NCBI GenBank assembly: GCA_964510205.1
Contig: CAZEBW010000010.1
Location: 16,025-80,024 of the forward strand
DNA length: 64,000 nucleotides
Direction: 5' to 3'
Source of the DNA: CAZEBW01 sp964510205
GTDB taxonomy: Bacteria > Chloroflexota > Anaerolineae > VGOG01
Position 1 is the stretch's first letter; the number at the start of each line of letters is the position of its first letter. The position numbers and the translations under genes are program-made. Positions 39,464 through 48,076 of the stretch are shown here, one piece after another. A model generated the notes under the pieces. That model ran no database searches. It was not told where the DNA came from and worked only from the letters and a program-made list of their open reading frames with translations.

Positions 39464-39492
39464 AGTATATCACGGAATCCAACTTCTGTCAA
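39464..39492 (-). promoter_or_regulatory. Sigma-70 promoter for malic enzyme
   Basis: TTGACA (39487-39492), 17 bases, TATACT (39464-39469). Confidence 0.85.
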
Positions 39493-39517
39493 GGGTGAAT
39501 TTCTTGCAAGTGTCTTG

Positions 39518-39546
39518 TTGCCAAACTAGCCGAAAGCTGGTATAAT
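39518..39546 (+). promoter_or_regulatory. Sigma-70 promoter for the three-gene cassette
   Basis: TTGCCA (39518-39523), 17 bases, TATAAT (39541-39546). It diverges from the malic enzyme promoter 25 bases away. Confidence 0.8.
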
Positions 39547-39627
39547 ATACTTGGCAGCTAGATAGAAGACAAGCTCGTCACCATCGACCGAGCTCAGGAT
39601 ATTATAATTGGGAGGATTCATAACATT

Positions 39628-40293
39628 ATGCGACCACAACTTGTGTACCAGGGAGTTAATGTCGTGCTTCGCGGAGATTTCAACGCTGCGATATTCCATC
39701 CATCTTGGCTTGCGTCTGAGGATTTGATACGATCGCAGGAAGCCGAAGCCGCGGAAATCGAGATAGTGCACCCTAAGGTAGCGGTTTTCACCGCCGAATG
39801 GCTACGGCTCAGGGTATTCGACGGCCGATTCCAAGCTGGGACCGTCCAAGAGGCATATTACGAGGCCCTCCGAGATTTGGTTGTTGGTGTGTTTACCCTT
39901 CTCAATCATACGCCATTGAGACTCATGGGAATCAACCGGGATTTTCATTATAGACTTGAGTCCGAGGAGACTTGGCACAAAGTTGGCCACCGCTTGGCGC
40001 CGAAAGAAGACTGGAAGGAAACACTCAGCAACCCCGGAATGAGAAGTGTTATTATGGAAGGCCAGAGGCCTGACAGCCTGGATGGCTACATTCGAGTGAA
40101 GGTTGAGCCATCAAACCGAGTCCAATTCGGGGTCTACGTGGAGGTCAATGATCATTACGAACTATTCTCCGTTTCTGATACTCCGAGAGGTACAAGCAGA
40201 GCCATAGACATTCTCTCCAAACAGTGGTCGGAGTCCATGGAACGTGGTTTGGCAATTGCACAAGAGATTGCTAATTTAGGAGAGGTGGTATGA
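39628..40293 (+). CDS. Unknown protein 1 of a coupled three-gene cassette
   Basis: 221 aa, soluble, no signal or membrane segment. Recognisable only as an alpha/beta protein with a conserved-looking core (HTPLRLMGINRDFHYRL, WHKVGHRLAP) and a C-terminal strand-rich part (VQFGVYVEVNDHYELFSV). GGAGG lies 12 bases upstream. Its stop overlaps the next start as ATGA, so the genes are translated together. More AT-rich than its neighbours, suggesting transfer. No family named. Confidence 0.75.
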   Translation: MRPQLVYQGVNVVLRGDFNAAIFHPSWLASEDLIRSQEAEAAEIEIVHPKVAVFTAEWLRLRVFDGRFQAGTVQEAYYEALRDLVVGVFTLLNHTPLRLMGINRDFHYRLESEETWHKVGHRLAPKEDWKETLSNPGMRSVIMEGQRPDSLDGYIRVKVEPSNRVQFGVYVEVNDHYELFSVSDTPRGTSRAIDILSKQWSESMERGLAIAQEIANLGEVV

Positions 40294-40856
40294 ACACAGC
40301 TCGTAGCTTGCCGACCCTTGCTGAATCATGGTCGGCCAATGAAACCGTTAGTCGTGCTGACCTCGTTGAGGGAAGGGATCTTCTAAGCCCTGAATTTGAG
40401 GATCTTTTAACAGAACCGAACCGTGACATTGCTGATCAGATACAGATCTCTGATCCTAGTGGTGTCTCCAACACGCTTGATTTCAGATCCGGTCAATTGC
40501 TGTTCTTCCCGCCACCTCTTCGCCCAGCCCAGGAACACTTCCGCGCCCTACAGAAGTGGGAGGGCCATGTACTCGAAGTTGAACAAGGAACGTTCCGTGC
40601 CAGACTTGTGCCAATCGTCGGCGAAGGTGTTGACCAAGTGGCAGAGATACATCTAAATGAGGTGGAAGAAGAAGACCAGGCGCTGATCGAGCCTGGCGCG
40701 GTATTCTATTGGAGCATCGGGTACCTAGATAGGCCATCAGGGAGGTATCGAGCTTCAGTTATTCGGTTCCGTCGTCTACCAGCCTGGACCAAGTGCGAGA
40801 TAGACAGTGCTGACGCTGAGGTGGCTAAGCTAAGGGCGCTCCTTGATGTTAAATAG
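40290..40856 (+). CDS. Unknown protein 2 of a coupled three-gene cassette
   Basis: 188 aa. N-terminal 60 residues look disordered and acidic. Residues 75-170 are strand-rich with WEGHVLEVEQGTFRARLVPI and PGAVFYWSIGYLDRPSGRYR, compatible with a small beta-barrel. It overlaps genes 1 and 3 at both ends. GGAGAGG precedes the ATG. Family unknown. Confidence 0.75.
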   Translation: MNTARSLPTLAESWSANETVSRADLVEGRDLLSPEFEDLLTEPNRDIADQIQISDPSGVSNTLDFRSGQLLFFPPPLRPAQEHFRALQKWEGHVLEVEQGTFRARLVPIVGEGVDQVAEIHLNEVEEEDQALIEPGAVFYWSIGYLDRPSGRYRASVIRFRRLPAWTKCEIDSADAEVAKLRALLDVK

Positions 40857-41979
40857 CCAGCTCAATCCACCAACATCGAACGAAGTAGAAGTTTCCGTCT
40901 TCGGGCCCGGATACGGAGAGGCGATAGTTCTTCATATCGGTGAGGGGAAATGGGTCCTAGTGGACTCATGCATAGAGCCAGATTCAGAACAGCCTGCTCC
41001 CCTGAAGTACTTGCGTCAACTCGACATCGACGTGAGAAATGCGGTCAAACTCATCGTGGCAACACATTGGCACGATGACCACGTTCGCGGCATTAGCACC
41101 ATCTTCAATGAGTGTGAATCTGCCAGCATTGCGATCTCGAGTGTGCTGAAAGTTGGTGAGTTTCTGAAACTTGTGGCTTTGTATCGTAGGCGAACGGTGA
41201 TGGAAAGCTCGGGTCTGGATGAGTTCTCTCGATTGTTTCAGCTTCTCGAAGCGCGCAAACAGCAACGAGTTCGAGTCAAACCGCCGGGCTTTGCATTGAT
41301 GGACAGATTGCTTTATCGTGAGCCCATTGAGCTGGCTTCCGAGACCGTAGAAGCCAAGGTGTATGCGCTTTCTCCCTCCGATGCCTCGGTACTACAAGCC
41401 AAGTTAACGTTCGCGGAATTGCTACCTGAGGAAAGGGAACGAAAAAAACGACTCGTATCTCCTGCACCGAATCTTGCGTCGGTGGTTCTGTGGGTTGAAG
41501 TAGGTAATCACAAAATGCTCTTCGGTGCTGACCTTGAGAGGACTACTGACCCCAAGACAGGCTGGTCTGTCATTCTCAGTGACTCAACGGTGATTTCTGG
41601 GAAAGCCAACGTTTTTAAGATTCCGCATCATGGGTCTGGGAACGCTCATCATGAAGGTGTGTGGTCTAGGCTTCTTCTTCCAGAGCCATCTGCAATTGTG
41701 AGCCCCTTTCGTAGAGGGTGGAAGATGTTGCCCTCTCCTGTAGATATCAAGAGGATTACTCGCTTGACGTCGCACGCCTATGCGACTGGGCTAGCGAGGC
41801 CACGAAGTCGGCGATGGCGTAACAGAGTTGTGAGAGACTTTGTGAGAGAGGTGACACGAGACATCCAAAGTGTGCATCATGGTTGGGGGCAGGTGAGACT
41901 CCGGAAGAAGATCAATGAAACTAATGGGTCTTGGAGCGTCGAGTTGTTTGGGGATGCCTATGCATTGAAAGCATTATGA
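40846..41979 (+). CDS. Metallo-beta-lactamase-fold hydrolase (ComEC-like), cassette protein 3
   Basis: 377 aa. THWHDDH at residues 73-79 is the metal-binding HxHxDH motif, and MLFGADLE and KIPHHGSGNAHH are the later metal and ComEC/Rec2-type motifs. Such domains in DNA uptake proteins and in many defence genes act as nucleases or phosphodiesterases. No membrane part, so it is not a ComEC channel. The ATG at 40846 overlaps the stop of gene 2; a TTG one codon earlier is also open. Residues 270-340 include a basic patch (RPRSRRWRNRVVRDF) suited to nucleic acid binding. A strong bidirectional terminator follows. Confidence 0.82.
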   Translation: MLNSQLNPPTSNEVEVSVFGPGYGEAIVLHIGEGKWVLVDSCIEPDSEQPAPLKYLRQLDIDVRNAVKLIVATHWHDDHVRGISTIFNECESASIAISSVLKVGEFLKLVALYRRRTVMESSGLDEFSRLFQLLEARKQQRVRVKPPGFALMDRLLYREPIELASETVEAKVYALSPSDASVLQAKLTFAELLPEERERKKRLVSPAPNLASVVLWVEVGNHKMLFGADLERTTDPKTGWSVILSDSTVISGKANVFKIPHHGSGNAHHEGVWSRLLLPEPSAIVSPFRRGWKMLPSPVDIKRITRLTSHAYATGLARPRSRRWRNRVVRDFVREVTRDIQSVHHGWGQVRLRKKINETNGSWSVELFGDAYALKAL

Positions 41980-42029
41980 TGTCGATCTGTGCCACCTAAT
42001 ACGACTTCCTGATGAGATAGCATAGTACG

Positions 42030-42063
42030 AAAAGCCACCTGCATCAACCGCACAGGTGGCTTT
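42030..42063. terminator. Bidirectional terminator (GCCACCTG hairpin family)
   Basis: AAAAGCCACCTG pairs with CAGGTGGCTTT around 11 bases, between the convergent MBL-fold and PEPCK genes. Almost the same as the hairpin at 36501-36539. Confidence 0.85.
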
Positions 42064-42099
42064 CTGCTATGTGCCAAACGAGCTGACCGCTGATCACCT

Positions 42100-42165
42100 G
42101 CTGCTTGTCCCCTACTGTCCCCGACTCTTCAGCTCCAGCAAAGTGAGTCACGTCGCCGGCCCAGC
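42100..42165 (-). pseudogene. Fragment of a TrxR-like gene fused to the PEPCK end
   Basis: On the minus strand GCCGGCGACGTGACTCAC matches the TrxR-like AGDVTH codons. It is followed at once by CTGGAGCTGAAGAG and further bases that match the last codons and downstream sequence of the TrxR-like gene at 37037 at most positions. The middle is deleted. The PEPCK stop codon TGA lies within the first matching block, in another frame. Confidence 0.6.
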
Positions 42166-44118
42166 CGCCTCAATAAGCTGCTCCACCGCTACGACCGAAC
42201 CATATCTCGCCTTAAGCGCCTCCAGTCCTTTCCTCTGCTCCCCATAGATTTCAAACAACTCCGGCGGAATGTTCTTCTCTTTCCGATACGCCTCTTCCTG
42301 TAGATCAATTCTGGCCAGGACATTGTCCACGTAGAGCGCAAACTGCTGGTCGTAGAGCGACTTGGGATACGCTTTGTCAATCTCAGCGAACAGCGTTTTG
42401 AGGTCCTCGTACTTGGGAATGAAGCCGATGGGCGTTTGGATGGCTTCCACCTCGCCGTGCGCCCTCAGTTCGAGCCAGCCCAGCCACGCTTTCACGTCCC
42501 GCTTCTCGCCCAGCAGCCCACTCCCCTGCCCCCCACGGGCCTCGTGGGTCAGGAAGTAGTTCAGCCCGGCCATCAGGGGCTTGTGCTTCAGCTTGTCGGA
42601 ATTGAAGAACGCGAACTGGGCGTCCATGTAGTCGGCCAGGGGGCCGGGGATAAAGGGCTCGTTGGCCCAGGGCTGGCGCCGCACGCCCTTAGCCCCGACC
42701 TCGGTAGCGGTGGCCGCCGAGAGGATCGAGGCCCCGATGACTACGCCATGGTTGGGATTCCTGGCCACCCGCACCGGAGGCATGGTATCGCTGTCCCGCC
42801 CGCTGTAGGTGATGACCTTGATCTCGACCCCGTTTGCATCCTCGGCCGCGGCTTCGTTGTAGTTGCCGATCTCCGTGCACTCGACGGTGCAGCGGGAATT
42901 GGGATTGGAGAGTGGAACGGGCTGGCCGCTTTCTTCCGTCTTGCCCTCCCACCACTCGCCCTGGAAATTCACCCCTCTCTGGGGAAGTTCCTCCCCGTTC
43001 CCCACCCAGTACGGCACGCCGTGGACGTCAATCAGCACGTTCGTCCAGATCACCTCCGCGCCCTCTTCTCTCAGCGCTTTGATCAGGTACGGATCGCTCT
43101 CGCGGTTCACGTCCCTGACGATTCCGAAGATGCCCTTTTCGGGATTGATGCCGCGCAGCGTCCCGTCCTCAGCGATCCACAACTGGGCCAGGTCGTCGCC
43201 GACGAAATCCGTGCCCGTCATGGCCGTGGTGGTTTTTCCGCATCCGGAGGGCGCCGCCCCCGCGAAGTACGTCTTCCTCCCGCCCGGCCCCGCCAGCCCC
43301 GTGATGAACATGTGCTCCGACAGCTTTTCCTCTCTCTGGTAATAGGTCGCCAGGTCCACGGCAAAGCGGTGATTGCCCTTTTTCAGCAGCAGGGTGTTGC
43401 CAGCGTAGGTGCAGAACATGGAGTAGGTGGTCAGCCAGCTCCGGTCCATGAACACGCGGGCGTTGGGCAGGTCCTCTGGCCGATTGGGCCCCTCACTGTG
43501 GACGTTGGTGAAGAAATACCCCACGCGCTCCGCCTCTTCGTCAAAGCGGTCGTAGACGTGCCGGTAGAGGATGTTGGCCGAGTGCATGACGTAGGTGGAG
43601 GTGGTGATCTCCAGCGCGGGGATGGCCGCCGGGGCGCCGATGGGACCCCTGCTGAAGAAACCCACCAGCAGCGTTTTCCCCCGTCCAATGCCGGTCATGT
43701 GGGTCTTAATGTACTGGTGCGCTTCGTCCCGAACAAGGCTCAGGGCCAACACGCTGGTCTCCTCGCCCGGATTCACGATGTAGTACGTGCGATCAATGAT
43801 TCGCGCCTGCTCCTGGGCCAGATCGAAATGAATGGTGTGATCTCTCATGGCCACGGGACATTCCTCGCCTTTGGCCAGGCTCATGATCTTGACCCTTCGA
43901 ACATCGGCATCGGAGCCGGTGTTCACAAAGACCTTATCAGGATCGGTCATCGAGATGGCGTTGGCGATTTTCAGCAGCGCTTCTTGGTTGGTGATTTTGG
44001 CCAGCTTGGCCACACCCTCCTGATCGCATCTGTCCACGAACAGCGCCCTCGCTTCCTCCAGCGTAGTGATCCCACCGACCTCGGCTAGGATGTCAACGCC
44101 TTTCTTCAGTTCTAACAT
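42148..44118 (-). CDS. pckG: Phosphoenolpyruvate carboxykinase (GTP type)
   Basis: 656 aa. Interconverts oxaloacetate and PEP with GTP or GDP. The P-loop with the reactive cysteine, FAGAAPSGCGKTTTAMTG, is near residue 285. CTVECTEIGNYN, RDSDTMPPVRV and MAGLNYFLTHEARGG also mark the GTP family. The last residues, LIEAAGPAT, and the stop lie in DNA that matches a TrxR-like gene in another frame, so the natural C-terminus may have been altered. With malic enzyme and pyruvate kinase it sets the flow between C4 and C3 acids. Confidence 0.94.
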   Translation of the reverse strand: MLELKKGVDILAEVGGITTLEEARALFVDRCDQEGVAKLAKITNQEALLKIANAISMTDPDKVFVNTGSDADVRRVKIMSLAKGEECPVAMRDHTIHFDLAQEQARIIDRTYYIVNPGEETSVLALSLVRDEAHQYIKTHMTGIGRGKTLLVGFFSRGPIGAPAAIPALEITTSTYVMHSANILYRHVYDRFDEEAERVGYFFTNVHSEGPNRPEDLPNARVFMDRSWLTTYSMFCTYAGNTLLLKKGNHRFAVDLATYYQREEKLSEHMFITGLAGPGGRKTYFAGAAPSGCGKTTTAMTGTDFVGDDLAQLWIAEDGTLRGINPEKGIFGIVRDVNRESDPYLIKALREEGAEVIWTNVLIDVHGVPYWVGNGEELPQRGVNFQGEWWEGKTEESGQPVPLSNPNSRCTVECTEIGNYNEAAAEDANGVEIKVITYSGRDSDTMPPVRVARNPNHGVVIGASILSAATATEVGAKGVRRQPWANEPFIPGPLADYMDAQFAFFNSDKLKHKPLMAGLNYFLTHEARGGQGSGLLGEKRDVKAWLGWLELRAHGEVEAIQTPIGFIPKYEDLKTLFAEIDKAYPKSLYDQQFALYVDNVLARIDLQEEAYRKEKNIPPELFEIYGEQRKGLEALKARYGSVVAVEQLIEAAGPAT

Positions 44119-44145
44119 GCTTTTTCTCCTTCACCTATCTATCTG

Positions 44146-44231
44146 TGTCATTGCGAGCGACTGTAGGGAGCGAAGCAATCTCCTCCGTTGCGGGCGGGGA
44201 TTGCTTCGTCGCTCCGCTCCTCGCAATGACA
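44146..44231. repeat. TCATTGCGAG palindromic repeat, copy 2
   Basis: Ends TGTCATTGCGAG and CTCGCAATGACA, with inner GAAGCAATCTCC mirrored by GGATTGCTTC. Same family as 4234-4323. Confidence 0.75.
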
Positions 44232-44246
44232 AATAACCTGAAGTGG

Positions 44247-45539
44247 CTAACACTCCTTCTCTTCCAGCGCGTCCGCGGCCTCGGCGTCGGCCTCCACGTC
44301 GCGCAGGCCGGGTTTGGGCCGCAGCACTTCTTGGTAGTACTCGTGCTGGATGATGAGATTCATGATCTCGTTGGTGCCGGTCCAGATCATGGCCAGGCGG
44401 ATATCGCGCAGCAGCCGCTCGATGGGGTAGACGTTGGTGTAGCCAATGCCGCCCATGATCTGCATGGCGTGGTTGACGATGTCCCAGGCGGCGTCGGTGG
44501 CGAACTTCTTGGCCTCGGAGACCATCCGCCGCGCCCGGCCGCCCCCCCTTTCATCCCCCCCAACCCTTCGACGGGGCTCAGGGCAGGCTTTGGGGGGGAA
44601 AGAGGGGGGGCTGCTGTCCACCGTGTGGGCGGTGGCGTAGACCAGCGAGCTGGCCGCATCGAGCAGGGTGATGCTGTCGGCCACCTTGAAGCTCACGCCC
44701 TCGAAGCGGCGGATGGCCTTGCCGAAGGCCTGGCGGCGGTCGGAGTAGCGGGCGGCGATCTCCAGCGCCGCCCGCGCCATGCCCAGCGCCCCCGCCGCGC
44801 TGGTCAACCGCTCGGGAATCATCATCTGATAGAAGACGGCCGCGGCGCCGTTCTCCTCGCCGATGAGATTCTGGCGCGGCACCCGCACGTCGCGGAAATA
44901 GAGACGTCCCGTGCCGCCGCCTCGCGTGCCCATCAGCCCGTAGACGTGCTGCACCTCCAGGCCCGCGCCCCTCTCCACGATAAACGCGCTCAGAGCCTGA
45001 TGACCTGGCGCTTCGGGATCGGTGCGGGCGTAAACCAAGAAAATGTCGGCTGCTTCCGCGCCGACGATGAAGCGTTTTTGACCGCTGAGCACGTAGGCAT
45101 CTCCGTCGCGGGTGGCGGTGGTGGTGGCGCCGAAGAAATCGGAGCCGCCTCGCGGTTCGGTCAGCGCTTCGGCGGCGATGAGCTCCCCCGCCAGCAGAGG
45201 GCGCAGCCAGCGCTCCTTCTGCTGCGGCGTGCCGAACACGTGGAGGGCCTCGCCGACGATGCTGGGCATCACGTAGGCGCAGCTCAGCGCGGTGCCCAAT
45301 ACGCCCACCTCCTCAATGGCCACGATCTCATCGGTCCAGTTCAGCCCGCCTCCGCCGTACTCGCGGGGAAAACGCAGGCCCAGCAGACCGCGCCGCGCCG
45401 CCTCTTCCACGAACTGGCGGGGATACTGCACCCGATCGGCGTCCATGTCCAACAGCAATTGGCGAGGCACCCCTTTGACGAAGTCCCTCACCTTGTCGCG
45501 TAACTTCTTCTGCTCGTCTGTGAGTAGACTTTCGATCAT
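44247..45539 (-). CDS. Acyl-CoA dehydrogenase with in-frame repeat insertion
   Basis: 430 aa FAD enzyme oxidising acyl-CoA to enoyl-CoA. Motifs [13 protein letters not shown] (residue 126), [20 protein letters not shown] and [20 protein letters not shown] are normal. Between TAHTVD and [13 protein letters not shown], residues about 305-333 ([17 protein letters not shown] and a Gly/Arg stretch) are encoded by a C- and G-run palindrome, not by normal family sequence. The insert lies between two helices of the C-terminal domain. The catalytic Glu follows family patterns but I did not verify it. Confidence 0.9.
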   Translation of the reverse strand: MIESLLTDEQKKLRDKVRDFVKGVPRQLLLDMDADRVQYPRQFVEEAARRGLLGLRFPREYGGGGLNWTDEIVAIEEVGVLGTALSCAYVMPSIVGEALHVFGTPQQKERWLRPLLAGELIAAEALTEPRGGSDFFGATTTATRDGDAYVLSGQKRFIVGAEAADIFLVYARTDPEAPGHQALSAFIVERGAGLEVQHVYGLMGTRGGGTGRLYFRDVRVPRQNLIGEENGAAAVFYQMMIPERLTSAAGALGMARAALEIAARYSDRRQAFGKAIRRFEGVSFKVADSITLLDAASSLVYATAHTVDSSPPSFPPKACPEPRRRVGGDERGGGRARRMVSEAKKFATDAAWDIVNHAMQIMGGIGYTNVYPIERLLRDIRLAMIWTGTNEIMNLIIQHEYYQEVLRPKPGLRDVEADAEAADALEEKEC

Positions 45540-45622
45540 GGCCTGATCCTCCTTGGCTCAAGTCACCGAGTTGGCACATTGGTACACCGGTAAGTTGGTA
45601 GATTGGTGACCAATTCCCAATT

Positions 45623-45723
45623 GGCTGTGTTTCATCTCGGTTGTAGGACGGATTGCCAATCCGTCAATTCGTCGGAGTACCACTCCGACCAACAATACCA
45701 GCCACCTCGTTTGAAACACACCC
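45623..45723. mobile_element. 101-bp MITE-like element, copy 3, with compensatory stem change
   Basis: Flanked by TTCCCAATT (45614-45622) and TTCCCAATC (45724-45732). The second hairpin is GTCGGAGT-ACC-ACTCCGAC: relative to copies 1 and 2 an A-T pair is replaced by G-C, keeping the stem. Confidence 0.85.
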
Positions 45724-45738
45724 TTCCCAATCTACCAC

Positions 45739-46494
45739 CTATTCCGCCATCAGCGTGAAATCGCGCAGGGGCAGTACATCAAATCGTTCCGGGGCCTCGG
45801 CATACTCCTTCAGCCAGTCGGGCAGTTGCCGCAGGTCCTGGATGTGCGCCCCGGGCCACTCTTCGTAGAGACCCAGCGGATCGAGATGCAAGCCGGGGAT
45901 CCCCGCCCGGTTAGCTCCCCAGATGTCTATGTAGAACATGTCGCCTACGAACACCGCTTCCTCGGGCTGAAGCCCCAGGTCGTTCAAGGCCAGCTCGTAG
46001 ATGGCGGGCTGCGGCTTCTCCACCCCCACCACCTCCGAGTCGTACACCCGCTCGAAATAGCCCCGCAGTTCCAGATTGCGCAACTGCTCCTCCACCCTGC
46101 CGTCGGCGTTGGAGATGATGGACATGCGATAGCCTTCATCCCGCAACTGACCGAGGGTTTCCACAATCCAGGGAAAGGTGAATTCCCATAGATTTCGCTG
46201 CTCGTGCCTGACTTGGGCAACCTCCGCTGCCTGCGCCGCGCGCTCATCCGACAGCCCCACCAACCGCAGCAGGATCTGGGAATAGGGTTCGGAAAGCCTC
46301 GACAGAAAGCGTCGCTGCGTCCCGACGTAGGTATCGAACCAGTGGACGAGACGGTAGTGCTGTTCGTAAAACCGCCTGGCCTCAACCTGGACACCGTACC
46401 CGCCCGCCAGCGATGCCAGATAATCCTGATCTACAAACAGAAAGGTTCCACCGGCATCGAGCAGCAAGTAAGGCTTAGCTGGCACTCTGGTCAT
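45739..46494 (-). CDS. HAD-superfamily hydrolase
   Basis: 251 aa from the ATG at 46494. Motif I is LLLDAGGTFLFVD, so the second acidic residue of the usual DxD is Gly, as in some HAD subfamilies. ISNADG is motif II, Lys is in VGVEKPQPAIYELAL, and VFVGDMFYIDIWGANRAGI is motif IV. A four-helix cap lies between residues 25 and 100. The substrate is unknown; a phosphoester is expected from the family. Confidence 0.85.
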   Translation of the reverse strand: MTRVPAKPYLLLDAGGTFLFVDQDYLASLAGGYGVQVEARRFYEQHYRLVHWFDTYVGTQRRFLSRLSEPYSQILLRLVGLSDERAAQAAEVAQVRHEQRNLWEFTFPWIVETLGQLRDEGYRMSIISNADGRVEEQLRNLELRGYFERVYDSEVVGVEKPQPAIYELALNDLGLQPEEAVFVGDMFYIDIWGANRAGIPGLHLDPLGLYEEWPGAHIQDLRQLPDWLKEYAEAPERFDVLPLRDFTLMAE

Positions 46495-46529
46495 CCTGTT
46501 TCCACCCCTCACGCTTCACGTTTCACGTT

Positions 46530-47909
46530 TCACAGCTCCGGCAAAACCTTCCCCGGATTCAAGATGTTCTGCGGATCCATAGCCTGTTTGATGCGCCACT
46601 GGATGTTGATGGAAGCCGATCCCAGCGCCTCCCGCATGTAGGGCAGCTTGAAGGTGCCAATGCCGTGCTCGCCGCTCAGCGTGCCCCCCAGGTCCAACGC
46701 CAGATGGAAGATCTCTCCCACTATCTGCTCCACCTTTTCCCACTGCTCCGGATCGCGTCGGTCGAAGAGGATGTTGGGGTGCAGATTGCCGTCGCCGGCG
46801 TGGCCGAAGACGACGATGGGCAAGCCGTACTCGGCGCTGACGTCCTTGATGCGGCGGATGGCCTCTGGGATAGCGCTGCGAGGAACGGTGATGTCCTCCC
46901 CCAGCTTGTTGGGCGCCCGACGCGCCAGCGAAGGGCCAATGCTGCGGCGCGCGCGCCACAGATTCTCTCGCTCCTCCTCGTCGCGGGCCACGTCCACGCG
47001 GCTGGCCCCCGTCCGCAGACAGATGTCGGCGATAGCGTCAATCTCGCGCTGCACTGACTCCTCGTCGGCGCCGTCGGATTCGACCACCAGCAGCGCCTCC
47101 ACGTCCAGCGGCAGTCCCAACTGCATGGCCTCCTCGATACAGGAAATGGCCGTCTCGTCCAGCAGCTCCATGGCCGCAGGAACCAGGCCCTTCGTCAGCA
47201 CAGCTTGTATCGAGCGGCTTGCATCATCCAGGGTGGGAAACTGCACCAGGGCGGTGCGGACATAGGGTGGCTTGGCTACCAGGCGCAGGATGACCTCGGT
47301 GATGATGCCCAGCGCGCCCTCCGAACCGACGAAGAGCTGGTCTATGTTGAAGCCGGTGACGTACTTGATGGCTTTGCCGCCGGTGGTCATAATGCGTCCA
47401 TCGGCCAGCACCACGGTGAGGCCCAGGACGTAGTCCTCGGTGACGCCGTATTTCAGACAGCGAGGTCCGCCGGCGTTGCAGGCCACGTTGCCGCCGATGG
47501 TGGACTGCTTATTGCTGGCGGGATCAGGCGGATAAAACAGTCCAAGTTTCTCCACCTCTGCTTGCAGGTCGGCAGTGACCACGCCCGCCTGGACGGTGGC
47601 GATCATGTTCTCCTCGTCAATCTCCAGGATGCGGTTCATGCGGGTCAGCGACAGGACGATGCCGCCCCGGATGGGGATGGCACCCCCAGCCAACCCAGTC
47701 GACATGCCACGGGGCACGATGGGCACGTCGTACTGAGAGGCCACTTGCACCACCGCCGAAACCTCCTCGTTCGTCTCCGGCAGCACGACCACGTCCGGCA
47801 ATTGTTGTTCGAAAGTGCCATCGAACGAGTAGGCAATCAAATTCACAAGTGAAGTAAGTACCTTCTCGCTTCCAATCGCCGCTTCAAGTTCTGCGATTAT
47901 TTCCCTCAT
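46530..47909 (-). CDS. glcD: FAD-linked 2-hydroxyacid oxidase, GlcD-like
   Basis: 459 aa from the ATG at 47909 (MREIIAELEAAIGSEKVLTS) with AGGAG about 12 bases upstream; the frame can be extended 14 codons to a TTG, but that part lies in an intergenic repeat. FAD PCMH fold with VPRGMSTGLAGGAIP and NVACNAGGPRCLKYGVT; C-terminal cap with GHAGDGNLHPN and SGEHGIGTFK. Oxidises D-lactate or glycolate. The iron-sulfur partner is the next gene upstream. Confidence 0.92.
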   Translation of the reverse strand: MREIIAELEAAIGSEKVLTSLVNLIAYSFDGTFEQQLPDVVVLPETNEEVSAVVQVASQYDVPIVPRGMSTGLAGGAIPIRGGIVLSLTRMNRILEIDEENMIATVQAGVVTADLQAEVEKLGLFYPPDPASNKQSTIGGNVACNAGGPRCLKYGVTEDYVLGLTVVLADGRIMTTGGKAIKYVTGFNIDQLFVGSEGALGIITEVILRLVAKPPYVRTALVQFPTLDDASRSIQAVLTKGLVPAAMELLDETAISCIEEAMQLGLPLDVEALLVVESDGADEESVQREIDAIADICLRTGASRVDVARDEEERENLWRARRSIGPSLARRAPNKLGEDITVPRSAIPEAIRRIKDVSAEYGLPIVVFGHAGDGNLHPNILFDRRDPEQWEKVEQIVGEIFHLALDLGGTLSGEHGIGTFKLPYMREALGSASINIQWRIKQAMDPQNILNPGKVLPEL

Positions 47910-47979
47910 CAGTCTTTTCAACTCCTGGCTTCGGGTTCCAGGCTCGTGCAACCCGGAACCTTGAAACCTGCAACCTGAG

Positions 47980-48076
47980 ACTCAGTAGATCCAAAATTGA
48001 AGCTCCAAGCGGACGATAGTCCGCGTTTTCGCCGCTGGACTTTCGTCCAGCTAGAGCAAAATTGGATCTACTGAGA
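47980..48076. repeat. 97-bp double-hairpin element, copy A
   Basis: Inverted ends CTCAGTAGATCCAA and TTGGATCTACTGAG. Inside are GCGGAC-GATA-GTCCGC and GCTGGAC-TTTC-GTCCAGC. Almost identical to 49453-49549; the two copies bracket the GlcF-like gene in the same orientation. Confidence 0.85.
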
